In this document: positions 48,301 through 59,893 of the stretch, in pieces | Position numbering within the stretch: position 1 is the stretch's first letter | Layout of the letters: the number at the start of each line of letters is the position of its first letter | DNA from: Austropuccinia psidii | Taxonomy: Eukaryota > Basidiomycota > Pucciniomycetes > Pucciniales > Sphaerophragmiaceae | DNA length: 64,000 nt | Assembly (NCBI GenBank): GCA_023105745.1 | Contig: JALGQZ010000015.1 | Location: 18,948,499 to 19,012,498 of the forward strand | Direction: 5' to 3' | Program-made: the position numbers and the translations under genes | Notes under the pieces: generated by a model | Databases searched by the model: none | What the model was told of the DNA's origin: nothing | What the model saw: the letters and a program-made list of their open reading frames with translations, nothing else

Positions 48301-50480
48301 CTAATGATGCCTGATTTTGAACTACCATTCAAACTATATATAGATGCAGCATGTAGCCAAGGACTAGGAGCAGCACTACACCAGAGGCAACTAGTGGATG
48401 GAATACCCAAAGAAGGAGTAATTTGCTATATATCAAGACAACTGAAAGACTCAGAAGCCAGATATGAAGCTACTCAGACAGAATGTCTCTGTTTGTTATG
48501 GGCATTAGAAAAACTCCATTACTACTTAGAAGGAGCAGTATTTGAAGTTTTTACTGATTGCACAGCCCTCAAATCACTGTTGAACATTAAGACAACAAAC
48601 AGACACCTGCTCAGGTGGCAAATAGCCATACAAGAATACAGAGGTAATATGACTATTATCTATAAAGAAGGTAAAAGTCATACTAATGCAGATGGTCTCA
48701 GCAGGTGGCCACTGAAGAATGACCAAGAGAATCCAGCATATGACCCAGAAAATGGGGCCAAAATACCCATACAATGCATGGAGATAGATAGGAGAAAGAA
48801 CTTCAAACTATCAAACTGGGCATTAGGGAATGACCCATAAAACCCAGCACAGAGCTATGGGGAGAGCAAAGAGATACCCATATTGGGAATCAGCTCCGCT
48901 AATCTAAATACAGAGTTCTTTAGTATAGTACAATCATCATACAATAAACACAAACAGTGTAGTATATTGATACAACTATTAAAAGAAAAGTACAGTAGTC
49001 CTGAACTAGAGAGCCAATTGGAAGAGCCATGGCTCAAAAACTTCAAATAGAATAGATTTTTTCTGATAGATGATCTACTATACCATAGGGAAAAACACAC
49101 AAGTGCCCTGGTAATAATAAACAGAGAACATATTTCCCTGATACTACAGGAATGCCATGACTGCCCATACATGGGACATATGAGCAAAGAAAGAACTAAA
49201 GAGAGAGTCTTTAGCACAGCTTGGTGGCCAAAGTGGGAACAAGACTTGAGTGAATACATTAATACTTGTACCAGATGCCAAAATGCCAAAAAAGGTCATG
49301 GCAAAAGATATGGATTACTCCAGAGTATAGAGGAGCCAAAACACCCCTGGGAAATAATAAACATGGATTGGGTGACAGGCCTGTTCCCTGGAGGGAAAGA
49401 CAGCTTTAATGCATGCCCAGTAGTAGTAGACAGGTACAGCAAGAGTGTCAGATGTCTCCCCTGTCACAAAGAGGACACAGCAATGGACACAGCCATATTG
49501 TTCTGGAACAATGTGATAGCGAACTGTGGAGTTCCAAGAATTATAATTAGTGACAGAGACCCTAAATTCACATCAGAATTTTGGACTAATCTATATGAGA
49601 TGCTGGGAACCAAACTAGAATTCTCCACAGCTTACCATCCACAAACAGATGGTCTAGCAGAAAGAATGATTCAAACATTAGAAGACATCATTAGAAGATT
49701 TTGTGCATATGGCATGGAATATAAAGACAATGAGGGATATACCCATGACTGGGTAACCCTCCTACCAGCTGTACAATTAGAATACAACAAAAGTATACAC
49801 TCAGTGACAGGAAAAGCCCCTGCCACATTAGAGAAAGGATGGAACCCACTACTTCCAGTAGACTACTTGAAGAAGAGCCTCCTCTCAGTACACCCCACAG
49901 CTAAAGACTTCCACACAATGTGGAAAACTGCCTGTGAAAAAGCAGAACAATGTGTGGCTGAAGCTAAATTTTATAAAAAGCAGAGATATGATAAAAGTCA
50001 CCAAGAACCTGATTTCAAAGAAGGAGACCAAGTTCTAATCTCAACTCTTAACTTCAACAATCTAAGAGGACCCAAGAAGATGAGAGACTCATTCATAGGA
50101 CCATTCACCATTATTAAATTAATAGGAAAGAATGCAGTAGAAGTCACCTGACCAAAGAGTTTTCTAGGAAACACCCAGTTTTCCCTGTGAGTTTGGTCAA
50201 ACCTTATCACCAAACAGATGAGGAGAAATTCCCTGACAGAAAGAAAACAGTCACCCATGAAAGATTGGTAGAGGAAGATGACTCACCTGGACCAGTGAAA
50301 AAAATCATTAAAGCCAGGAAAATAAGAATTAATGGGAAAGACAACGGGCAATATCTGGTCAGATTTAAGAATCAACCAGCAGATAAAGATAAATGGTTAA
50401 CTGAGAAAGAAATCCCAGATGGACAAATACACCTCAGAAGATTCAGAGCCTCCAGAAGGGCTGAAGAGTTTCATCAATGA
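44621..50480 (+). pseudogene. Gag-Pol of element C
   Basis: ATG 44621. Gag 44621-46384 (587 codons) includes GANLSYSEKQALKQL and the capsid-like WPKLSGIGEYDNM. A one-base frame loss at about 46365-46384 breaks it before the zinc knuckle CHNCGSPDHYANNC. Then: TGA at 46846-46848 (Cys in B), protease IIDTGASCS, RT with YIDD at 47896-47907, RNase [19 protein letters not shown] at 48838-48840, TAG near 49048, integrase HHCC and D,D,E core (MDWVTG, SDRDPKF, LAERMIQ), frame loss near 50147, and a chromodomain-like end (YLVRFKN..DKWLTEKEI) stopping at 50478-50480. All catalytic motifs remain, but five lesions make it inactive. Confidence 0.93.
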
Positions 50481-50504
50481 TGAGCCTTCTTTTGAGGGAG
50501 GGTA

Positions 50505-51990
50505 TGTCAGCCTGTGACTCAAAACAGAGCACTAGCATGACATCCAACATACCATAAATAATGGTATGACAGTTATTGAACAAACATAATCAATACAGGT
50601 AATAAATAAGAAGAAAAAAAAACTCCTCTTAAATTAAACATCAACCTTATCCAAACAGAATAAGGAATCCTAGAGGAGAATAAACAAGTCAAAACCCCTA
50701 TTTTCACCTCTCATCTAACTTATGCATATTTAAGTTATTCCATACCAAAATGGTATTTTTCTTAAAGCTCACATAGAGAGCTACACAATGGTATCATCCA
50801 TGTTGCTGTAAAACCACTACAACTGGAGATACCATATGACCCTTATTTTAAAAAAACCAAGACCCCCCTGAAAATCAAAGAGGGCTTGTACAAAACTGTA
50901 CAAAAGTATAACCAAGTTAAAGATCTAAACAAGGGCTTTAATTTGAGACACCTTAGACCTCTGTATCTCTTAAATTGACTGAGGGATCTTGGTTCAAAGT
51001 TTTAACAACCAAAATACAGATATTCTGAAAACAACAAGGTAAACAAACCCCTGTATTTTTGGCATACACTCATAAAACTTTACAGTGTAATATACCAAAC
51101 TGTAGAGCTAACCAAGCCCTAAAAGACTGTATCATCAGAATACAGATATCTTCCAAATTGAAGAAGATATCTGGTATGGAAGTTTTTGAAGCCTCACACT
51201 GATGTACAGAAATACACCCAAAAGCTTAAAACCCTTATAACTTTTGCCATTTTAAGGAAGGGTAAGCATGAAGCATACCAAATTGAAGAGCTCATTAAGC
51301 CCTTCAATTCTGTGCTCTTGGTTTCTTGATATCTTAAGAACTGGCTGAGATATCTTGATTGGAAGGTTTCTATGGCAATACATGACTGTATCAAACTTGT
51401 ATCAAACAGTATTGCTCCCATACTTAAAATCATATACTTATGAAGATATAACCTCTCCAAAATCATCATTATTGATCATAAAGACACCAGAACAACGTCA
51501 TCCAAGTGCTGACGTGGCAGGTGAAAAGTTTTTTCACCCTGTATTGGTTCAGAATGATCACTTGTAGTTCCAAAACCACATTTCTGTCTCTATTGACGTC
51601 AGAATTGATGATCCAGAACCACAGGCTGATCATTGGAGTGAAAACGTTCACTCCTCTGACGTGTGAAGAGTTGATAACTCTTGACAGTTTGAAAGATATA
51701 AAAGGAAGGGTTTTTTCCTTGAAAACCCATATTCTTATGTGACAAAACTGTTATCCATCAGTAGTGTCCTTAGAATTATTAAAGATATAATTAGAGCATA
51801 ATTATTGTAGTACTTCTTTACAGTCAAAGATATTAGAGTATTGCAACCCAGGTCCTCAACAGACTCATCACCACTGTTACCATGTAGCAGTAGGACCTGA
51901 AGAATTAAATCTATTTGTTTTTGACGTGTCACAGTCATGATACTAGCTTGTATTTACATTTTATAGCTACTATATAGACTCACCCTGACA
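50505..51990 (+). repeat. element C 3' LTR
   Basis: 1486 bp, TGTCAGCC..CCCTGACA. Collinear with the 5' LTR except for point differences and small indels. TATA at 51695-51704. It retains GACGTG at the site where the 5' LTR has GACATG. Confidence 0.95.
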
Positions 51991-51995
51991 TCTTT

Positions 51996-52613
51996 AGTAA
52001 TTGAACCCATTTGTTCTGGGATGGTTTGAATTTCAATACTTGACTCTGAGATACTACAGTCAGATGAGCTCTCTCTGATGGATGACACTAAAGAAAACAC
52101 AAAATATAAGTTATTTTATTAAGAAACAAAAAAGCTTTTAAATCAGCTTCTTAAATAAGGTTGTTTTAACATAATTGATGGCAAATTGCGTCAAAAATAA
52201 AGAAAAATATCTTTGAGTAAAGATTTCAACTTTTTTAAGATTTTTTATTTAATTTTTTATTTGACTTAAAGAAATAATAGTTATGCAATTAATAAGTTAT
52301 TAATCGATATTTTATTATTATTCACGTTATACTAGAATAACTCAAAGGATAAATTTCAAGTCTGTGATGTGAAAAGGCCACTATTTAGAAAATAGAAATT
52401 TATTTCAAATGACACAATAGTATAATGTTTTAGACAATATTCTTAAGAAAAAATAACTTCATCAATATTATAAAGATTGTTTATAAGGCATAAGGCCCAA
52501 AAAAGCCAATAGTAAAGGAAATATAGCAATTTTATGTCACAAAACATTAACATAGGGTATACAATATGATTTATGTCCCAAACATGGGTTAAAATCATGT
52601 CCAGGGCCCCAAA
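51996..52613 (-). other. element D leader and start of ORF0 exon 1
   Basis: Minus strand: TTTGGGGCCCTGG right after the LTR end (PBS-like), AT-rich leader, then the acceptor-like TTTTGTGTTTTCTTTAG (AG at 52089-52088). The exon begins TG at 52087 and stays open up to the element C insertion at 51995, resuming at 41859 and ending at the donor 41840. No ATG is available at the exon start, as in A and B. Confidence 0.6.
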
Positions 52614-52727
52614 TGTAACGTTTTTCTATGAAACTCTTGATAATAGTAACAAATATCAAGAGTACTATGACTTTCCTCAATAGAAAAATAAGATAACTAA
52701 ATATTATAACCACAAATTTATATAATC
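52614..52727 (-). repeat. element D 5' LTR, truncated end
   Basis: Plus strand TGTAACGTTTTTCTATG, matching 32363 onward (TGTAATGTTTGTCTATG). Similarity ends at about TATAAT, followed by CACCAGGG and sequence belonging to Plavaka-like copy 2. Confidence 0.8.
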
Positions 52728-53429
52728 ACCAGGGAGAATCTCGCCTCAATCGTTGGCGATTGACTTCATGTCAAGCAAAAGTCAAGAAGGATAAAAGTCA
52801 AGCTCACATCAACTGAAAATCAAGCAAACGTCAAGCACACATCACACTCTGGTCTTACACCAAATCCTGTGACATTCACCAATATTGGTTTCCCTGTGCC
52901 TTTAACTGAGATTCCTCACCACCACATCCTCCCTCAACCATCCAAAAGTTGGTAAAAATTACACAAGACCCGCCTGTTTCCACACCCACACATCAAAGAG
53001 GTCCTTCAGCTAGTCTTGATGTAGAGGCTGTTGGTTTGACTTCACCAGGTCATCCATGAAAGGACTACGCCTCCGCAGGATTGTCATTTTGCGGATGACA
53101 TTGGTAGAGCCCGCCACGCAATACCGCAGGTGCAGCGTGGGTGTGTAAGCGTGTGCCCGTGCGGGGGTGGGTGCGTAAGGGCCAATTCCCCTTCAAATGT
53201 GATGATGGCACAGTTGGACATTTTGGATGCTGTGATAGGTGAGTGTGTGGGTCATTTGATCATTGAAATTGGCTAATTCACACTGTACCCAATGTCAGAA
53301 TACTAATTTCTTTGTGGCAATGTGAAATAATGGGCTTTGCTTGTCACAATGGCATGTCTCTGTCACCAAATTTTTAGGCAGTTATTTCACTAGCAAAATT
53401 GCTAATTAATGTGAAAGATTTGAATTTTT
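52728..53429 (-). other. subterminal region of Plavaka-like copy 2
   Basis: No ORF supported. It includes a CpG- and GC-rich stretch at about 53065-53190 (GCGG, CCGCC, GCGTGTGCCCGTGCGGG), the most CpG-dense sequence in the window. In copy 1 the matching positions have largely lost CpG. CTTGAC/GTCAAG words are clustered at 52770-52840. Confidence 0.55.
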
Positions 53430-56400
53430 GTAGACTAAATATCATGAAATAACGGCTTTATCATTATAAGCAGTCCACATGACATAGCTTTGCTATCATA
53501 CAATCCCCAGTTACCTTCTATTCCTTCTTCAGATATAATCAAGTGTCTATCATCAAAACCAACAGCTTTATAAATATTGAGATGCAGCCAATCAGGTAGG
53601 AAATTCATGTCAATCTTCAAAGTTTTTAATATTAGAAAGTTATTGTTCAGTATGCAAGATGGCTCAGAGACTTTAAAAATGCTATTAATAACACCAAACC
53701 TTTGTGAATTGCCCCTCAGAAAACATATCACACTGTTGCGGACATTTTTGGATTCACTTGAAAATATATTGTTCCCAATATTAATGTTTGAAACTGGAAA
53801 ATACCAAGGTTAGAAGATCCTTGAAGTGAAATGGCTTGTGGGTTTTATGGTAGTTTCTAAGCTGATCCATTCAACTATTTCCCATGTGGAATGAAAATTC
53901 TGTAAGTACTCAACCAGGAAATGATAATTTTGTTGGTCATGGTGGTATGGTTTGTTATATTTTTGGTGATTTAACAGGGCAGGCGGCCGTGATTTGAAAA
54001 GTTGTTTTATTTCACATGGGAAGGATGGGGATTTAAGGAGAACAGAAAGGTTTGAACATTGACAGATATGTTGAAGTAAGGTTTTATCTAAATCATCTAT
54101 TAAGATTTGAAAGAAGTTAGTCTTATTCAGTTCATATGTGTTTAATCAATGTTAATATATTGATCTGATTAATTGATGTACATATTTTGTTATCTGTTGG
54201 CAGCTTTGCAAATACTTCAATGAAGCGCTCATAACCCCATGTGGCTGAGGCTTGTGCTGGGCACCAATGTTGGAAGAGTTTGGGAATATGATCAGAAAAT
54301 TGATGATTTGGTTTAATTTTTTGTTTTGGGAACAGGTGTTGATTGGAAAGGCGGAATGTTTTCCAATGTTCAGCAAATGCAGTCGCATCATACATTGAAA
54401 TAGTCCAGCTTGTGGCAATGTTGATAGAACTAATCAAATGGAATGGATTCTTGTTTAGTTCATTTGCAATTTCCTCTGATTGACCCATGTTTCTTTGTGT
54501 GTTGGCCAATCGGTGTTCATCTAACAACATCGGTTTACTGAGAATTAGAAATGGAATATAGACCTTGTATAAGAGAGCCCATTCAGCGGCTTTCAAACTA
54601 CCATGAGAGGGGGAACCCATTTTGCAGGGTACTCTTGTCCATGACAAGGGAATTATGGTATCAGATATGATTTGTCAGAGATGCTCCAGAGCCTCACCCT
54701 TGATATTGTGATCACTCAGTGCACTGATATCCAATTCAGAGGGGATTTCAAATGTGGGGATGTAATCTGCATTAAATGAAGGAATATCTGTAGAACCACT
54801 AGATGGATGTTGTGTGTGAGGGGTGGGAATTGTGTGGTAGTTTTTTTGGGTGGAAGTAGTGGGGAGTGACTCATTCATTATTTTTGCTGTGTCTCTTCTC
54901 AGGGAGAGGGTCTCTCTCAATGTGATTTTATCAAGAGAGCTGTTGGAGGTCATGGAATCTGAGTCTGAACTGTTGGTGTCATTGGATTTCCTGCGGGACC
55001 TGAAGTAAATTTTTCATTTGGACTCTGGAATGCACAATTTGAAAGCTGCATGATCCTTCAAAATTCCAAGTATTAAATTATGCATTATGTCAAGATTAAC
55101 CATTTTGGTTTCATCCCAATATGGAAGGTCTTCCGAAATTGAATATCGCACTGAATACTTAGAGAAAATTGCTTGTTGTTGTTTTGGGGTCGCCCAAAGC
55201 CATTTGGAAATGGTTGATTTATGATTTTGGTATGAGTGGGTGTAGTGAAATTGAGGACCAATTTCTTCAGTTTGAGCTTTGTGAAGAGTGCAAAAATTAG
55301 AAAAGTGGTTTCCTTAATGAGAAATAAATCCAGTAAGCTTGCACATGGAAGCCAAATCTGAAATGGCAGTGAGGATGGCAACATGGGTAAGGATCCTGAA
55401 GGACCTGTTGAGGTGGGTGAAAAATGGTAGCCTTGGCATAGCTCTTTGAGCTCCTTGATGAGTGGAATTAATAGGTAGCTCAATTGAAGGGCAGTTGGCT
55501 CCTTTGGACCAGGGATGCTTCCTGCAACATAGAAATTATCTGGCTTCAATTTTCACTTGGGGGGATATAAAGACAAATAAGCATGATAGCTCCAACACTG
55601 GCCAACTGGGCTGACTTTCCATGTGCATTAAACGAGGCCACATAAATGGAGAAGGCCAATTCACCAGGAATGGACATGAATGGGGGGGTCATGAATATTT
55701 CTAGTGCCAGTGAAGCGTCTCCAGACCAATCCATCCCAGATTTCACATTTGGGGGAACCTTTGGGAGTTTGGGATTGTTGATATTGATGCAGAATTTCCT
55801 TAATTCCAGCCCACTGGAGAAATCTGGCAAGCCAATTTTTGAATGGTTGATAAATGAAAGGTTTTGTTGGTAGAAACGTTTCCTTCAATTTGGTTGTTTT
55901 TTGGGTGCAGGTTTCAAATGAATAAATGAATTTTCCTAATGATTGTGTGCAAGGGGGATCATGATCATTTGGTTCATTATGGCGTTGAAAGTGGGGTTGG
56001 TCAGTTGTGAATGATTCAGTAAGGCCATTAAGAAAGAAACATTGAGGACAACATATATAGTTTTGAATGACTGGCTCTAATTGGAGATGTTCAAATATGG
56101 TACTGAGATCTTGAGGTATATGGAATGCAGGAGTGGGCAGACCCCCTGAGCTTGAGATACTGGAATTGATCAGTAGGTTCAGGGCAGGGTTGAGAATGCG
56201 TGAAGCCCTGCAGGGTATATTATACCTTAATGATAGAATGGCAGATATTATCATTCCAAGGTCTTGTGGGGGAAGGTTTTGACTGCCATTTTATGGTTTC
56301 TGTGCAGTTGAATTAAGACCCGCTGGATTGGAGAAAGTGCTTTGGGTAAATTGCGAATAATAAGCTTGGAAGATTTGATTGAATAGAATTGGAGGGAACT

Positions 56401-56596
56401 CAGATCCTGATGCAGAAGTAGGGATTTTTGCAAGATATTTGGGTGCGATGGTTGATATGAACTTTTTAATGTGCTGTTTATATTTCAAAGGTGTGAATGC
56501 CACTCCCTGCCTATCACCCTCAGTAGAAGAGTGTGTTTGGGTTGAGCAGTGTTGACACATGCTTATACGCATTGAGGAATAGCGGCGGGTTGTCAT
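53430..56596 (-). pseudogene. Plavaka/CACTA-like transposase, copy 2
   Basis: Starts MTTRRYSSMRISMCQHC at 56596, a better start than in copy 1. Blocks follow at 56254-55661 (GMDWSGDASLALEI), 55830-55546, 55549-55085 (EPTALQLSYLL), 54953-54675, 54647-54132 (INIATSWTISMYDATAF, WGYERFIEVFAKLP) and 53731-53435 (YKAVGFDDRHLI). At least four frame changes. At the position of copy 1's IYVDWFN it reads IYVASFN, so the conserved, probably catalytic Asp is gone. Some breaks could be introns that I cannot place. No LTR interrupts it. Confidence 0.65.
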
Positions 56597-56599
56597 TGT

Positions 56600-57557
56600 T
56601 TCAGGAATTGTGAGTAAGGTCGGTTTTTGTATAAATATCTATGGTTAATGTGAAACTGTTTGGGAGTGTTATTAATTGGAAAAAGAATTGATTGATTAGT
56701 TATGAAGGGGGAGATGATTTGAGCCAGCTGAGTATTTTATCCCATTTGTAATGGTGGCTGAGCTGCAGGGGATAAAGTGTAACATGTCTCATCTGGATGG
56801 CGGAATTGGTTTGGAGTTTAATTGGGTAAAATGCCATGCTGCTCAATGCTCATACATATTCTCTTTTATTTACACATGGTGATACTGCGGGTTTGACTCT
56901 TGATGGACATTCCATTAGGGATGTGTCAACATTGAATTGAGGGGATTAAAATTCAAACCATGTATTCTGGCCCGCCATCGTACATGGTTTAAACCTTATT
57001 ACAGACATAACAATATAACACTATTACATAAGCGTTTGGAGTGGAGCTAAAGTCTTGTTATTTAGTTTGAGTCCAGTGGGCTTTTAATTGGTTGGAATTT
57101 GGTTTGGATTGTCTTGCCTTTCTTGAAAAGGTGATGTCTCTTTTGTGGGTAAATCCTTGATTAATATACCCTTATACGGATATAGAACTCTGTGTAATTT
57201 TGATGCATATATTGGCAGTTTGGATAATTCACAAAATGTGACAATGGGGAGGGGGAAATGTTTATTGGATCTGATTACTTATGGATGATGGGTCCCCTTT
57301 GAGCTCAAGGAAATATCACATTATATGATGGTAGGCCAGGCAGGGTGGTTTCCAGCACAAGTGGAGGAGCTCAAGAGGAGGAAGGGAGAATTCTCCTAAG
57401 AAGTGGCTTATTAGACTTCCACAAGACACTTGGTTCCAACTATTCATAGAATTTCTCTATTATAAAGTTGAAGAAATTTCATCTCATATCACTCTATTTT
57501 ATCATAATACTGAGCTGTTTTATCAAGTTAAAAAAATACTATACTTTTTTAGCCCTT
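56600..57557. other. divergent spacer of Plavaka-like copy 2
   Basis: Homologous in inverse orientation to 1911-2841. No ORF supported. It lies between the transposase start (56596, minus) and the accessory gene start (57558, plus). Confidence 0.5.
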
Positions 57558-58089
57558 ATGTCATCTTACAAGCCACGGAAATCCTGTTCAGGTTCTGTTC
57601 ATGACTCAGATAGTGAATCTAGCATGCATATAATATGTTCAGACACAGTCACCATTGAGTCCCAACATTTCTCTCACAACCCCTTTTGCATCCTCAATGA
57701 ATGTATCTGGTCTTAATATTGATGTGGAAAATGCGATGACTCAAACTTCAAGAACTTGGTCAATCCCAAATATTTCTGTCACTCTAATTCACCTGAATCC
57801 AACCAATACACAAATGTATGTGTCTGAGGGGCCAGGAAGCACACCTGAAATCTCATCAAAGGCTAATCCCCAATCAAAATTTCCACGTGAGTTCCTCCTT
57901 AATCCTGGTTGGAATCCAGTCACATCCAAGGATCCCTTTGGACAAAGTAAACAGCCAACCCTCAATATTCCATCAGGATCTCAGGTTCATGTGGGCGATG
58001 AAAAGCGGGCTGATGGGGGGCAACGAAAAAGACCATTGGAAAATGTTACTCAGAGTGGTCTGTTGCAGGGAAATCCAGGATTGACGTTG
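57558..58089 (+). pseudogene. accessory gene of Plavaka-like copy 2 (5' part)
   Basis: ATG 57558 gives MSSYKPRKSCSGSVHDSDSE. A one-base frame change near 57655 leads to the frame NISLTTPFASSMNVSGLNID..TWSIPNIS..NIPSGSQVHVGDEK..RPLENVTQSGLLQGNPG. In that second part copy 2 lacks the two TGA codons seen in copy 1. Element G's LTR starts at 58090 and cuts the gene. Unknown function. Ser/Asp-rich start, no recognised domain. Confidence 0.5.
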
Positions 58090-58630
58090 TGGTATTCCAT
58101 ACCAGTTCTTCCAAGGTTCAAATCCACAATTTCAAAGCTAGAACTTTGATCAATAATAATAATATATATAAAGAAAATAAAGATAAAAAGTGAAAGATAA
58201 AAGTAAAAGAAACAAAAATCAAGAAAAAGGAAGATAATTATATTAAAATAACAAAAATAAGTACTCCACTGGAATCTACATCAAGTCACATATTGCCTCA
58301 ACCCCATAATGTCAATAATTTTCTAGATATCATGGATTAAAGAAGAGAAATGATAATATACACTCTATACTAGGTACAAGAATATGCTTAAAGATAATGC
58401 AGCTTGTCTAAATATTCAATATGAATAAACATGTGTAATATTACATAAGTGATACCATTACTCTTACAACATCATGTGTTACATGTCTTGACATAAAAAA
58501 AACACTTACATATAAGTTAACATAGTGTTAAATTACTCAATCCCCACTTAAACTCCCATAACCAAACATTACAGGTATTATTTACAAATTAAATTTTAAA
58601 TAGAGAAATACTCAACTGAATATAGATCAA

Positions 58631-59158
58631 GGCTGTGAAGAAGAAAAATAAAGTTAGTAGAAATAAGAATACAGTTTTAAAAAAATGGTGCAATCAACCA
58701 AACATATGGTGCAATATCTGTATCAAATGACACCATTCCAAATTTAACCACCAGCAAAAATGTCTCAAGGCTGTGAAGAAGAAAAATAAGGTTAGTAGAG
58801 ACTAGAATACAGTTTTAAAAAATGGTGCAATCAACCAAACATATGGTGCAATATCTGTATCAAATGACACCATTCCAAATTTAACCACCAGCAAAAATGT
58901 CTCAAGGCTGTGAAGAGGAAAAATAAGGTTAGTAGAGATAAGAATACAGTTTTTTAAAATGGTGCAATCAACCAAACATATGGTGCAATATCTGTATCAA
59001 ATGACACCATTCCAAATTTAACCACTAGCAAAAATGTCTCAAGGCTGTGCACTGGCAATAATAAGGTTCAGAATGGTGCAATCAACCAAACATATGGTGC
59101 AATATCTTGATCAAATGACACCATTTTTAATTTACCCACCAGCAAAAATGTCTCAAGG
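58631..59158 (+). repeat. 137-138-bp tandem repeat in U3 of element G
   Basis: Units start GGCTGTGAAGA at 58631, 58769 and 58906, with a shortened fourth at 59043. Each contains GGTGCAATCAACCAAACATA, a second GGTGCAATATC and CACCAGCAAAAATGTCTCA. Units are nearly identical. The array ends about 55 bases before the TATA box. Confidence 0.93.
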
Positions 59159-59213
59159 TGGAATTTTTTCTAAGTCCCTTGTTTTTGGATGGCTCTATGG
59201 AGGGCCCAAAAGG

Positions 59214-59220
59214 TATAAAT
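59214..59220 (+). promoter_or_regulatory. TATA box, element G LTR
   Basis: GGTATAAATAAAGGG, aligned with the TATA box of the related solo LTR at 4716. Confidence 0.6.
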
Positions 59221-59893
59221 AAAGGGCCTCTCTCCCTGTTTTTCCCCACATGCTTCTGATTCAGACAATAATCTTGAGTATCAATCCATCCCTTCTCTAG
59301 TAGGATAATCTAGTATTTATATTGAAAAAGATCGGTAGCAAATCTCAGTATCTTATAGTGTTATTTATGATTAATTAATGAAAGATATTTATAATATTAA
59401 TGAAAGAGTTTAATATTATTTAGATAGTCTTACCATTATAGTAGTAGTGCTGAGGTAGTTTTGGAAGATATTATCAATAGTGATCTTATCTAATTTATCA
59501 ATAACCCTTATTTATAGAAGGGATATCATCTTACCCTTATACCTTATATCATAGGCCTTTTAGGTATATTGGCTTATATTTATATTAATCCTAATAGTAT
59601 TATATTACTATTATATCATTTATATCTTAACCTTATATTAAACAAAACCACCCTTAAAGAATTATGTTACCCTTAAATTATTATAGCTATATTGATATTA
59701 TTATTAAATCCCTTTTAAAAGTATTAGCTAGCTATCAAGATTATTATTAATATTAATAGTGATCTTAAACAAGATTATTTAAAATATCTCAGGTATTGAA
59801 AAAAAGGAATACTAGAAGAATTAATTTAAAAGAATTATAATCAATAACAAGAAAGTTAAGCAAACCTAAATTATTAAAAATATATTAACTATT

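Larger units (their letters stand above)
41865..51990 (+). mobile_element. Ty3-type chromovirus element C (defective)
   Basis: LTRs 41865-43369 (1505 bp) and 50505-51990 (1486 bp), target duplication TCTTT at 41860-41864 and 51991-51995. The 5' LTR ends CTGAAA where the 3' LTR has CTGACA. PBS-like TTTTGGGGGCCTGGCCGTGG follows, and the PPT is GAGGGAGGGTA at 50494-50504. Internal genes are ORF0 and gag-pol, both with a few lesions. It is the sister lineage of B (protein similarity, shared LTR ends and dyads). It is inserted in the first ORF0 exon of element D. Confidence 0.95.
32363..52727 (-). mobile_element. Ty3-type element D (old, split by two insertions)
   Basis: 3' LTR 32363-34547; pol and gag 34548-39942; gag and leader 41366-41864 and 51991-52613; partial 5' LTR 52614-52727. 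The interruptions are a B-type solo LTR (39943-41365) and element C (41865-51990). Across the C insertion, after removing one TCTTT, the D exon reads open. PPT and PBS motifs match those of element A, as do gag and pol. Pol is full of stops and frameshifts. The 5' LTR is cut about 114 bases from its end, where Plavaka-like copy 2 starts. Confidence 0.85.
52728..58089 (-). mobile_element. Plavaka/CACTA-like DNA transposon, copy 2 (inverted)
   Basis: Inverted relative to copy 1 and without the solo LTRs found there. It contains, on the minus strand, the transposase (56596-53430) and subterminal region (53430-52728), and on the plus strand the start of the accessory gene (57558-58089). Element G inserted in the accessory gene at 58090, so the rest of the transposon would lie beyond the window. 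Confidence 0.65.

Noticed and set aside
48838..49060. A natural pol/integrase boundary at the TAA and TAG of element C
   Set aside because: A reads straight through this region, and both stops lie within otherwise aligned coding sequence in one frame, so they are nonsense mutations.
58631..59158. Satellite or CRISPR-like array
   Set aside because: Uniform 137-138-bp units without spacers, confined to the U3 of an LTR.
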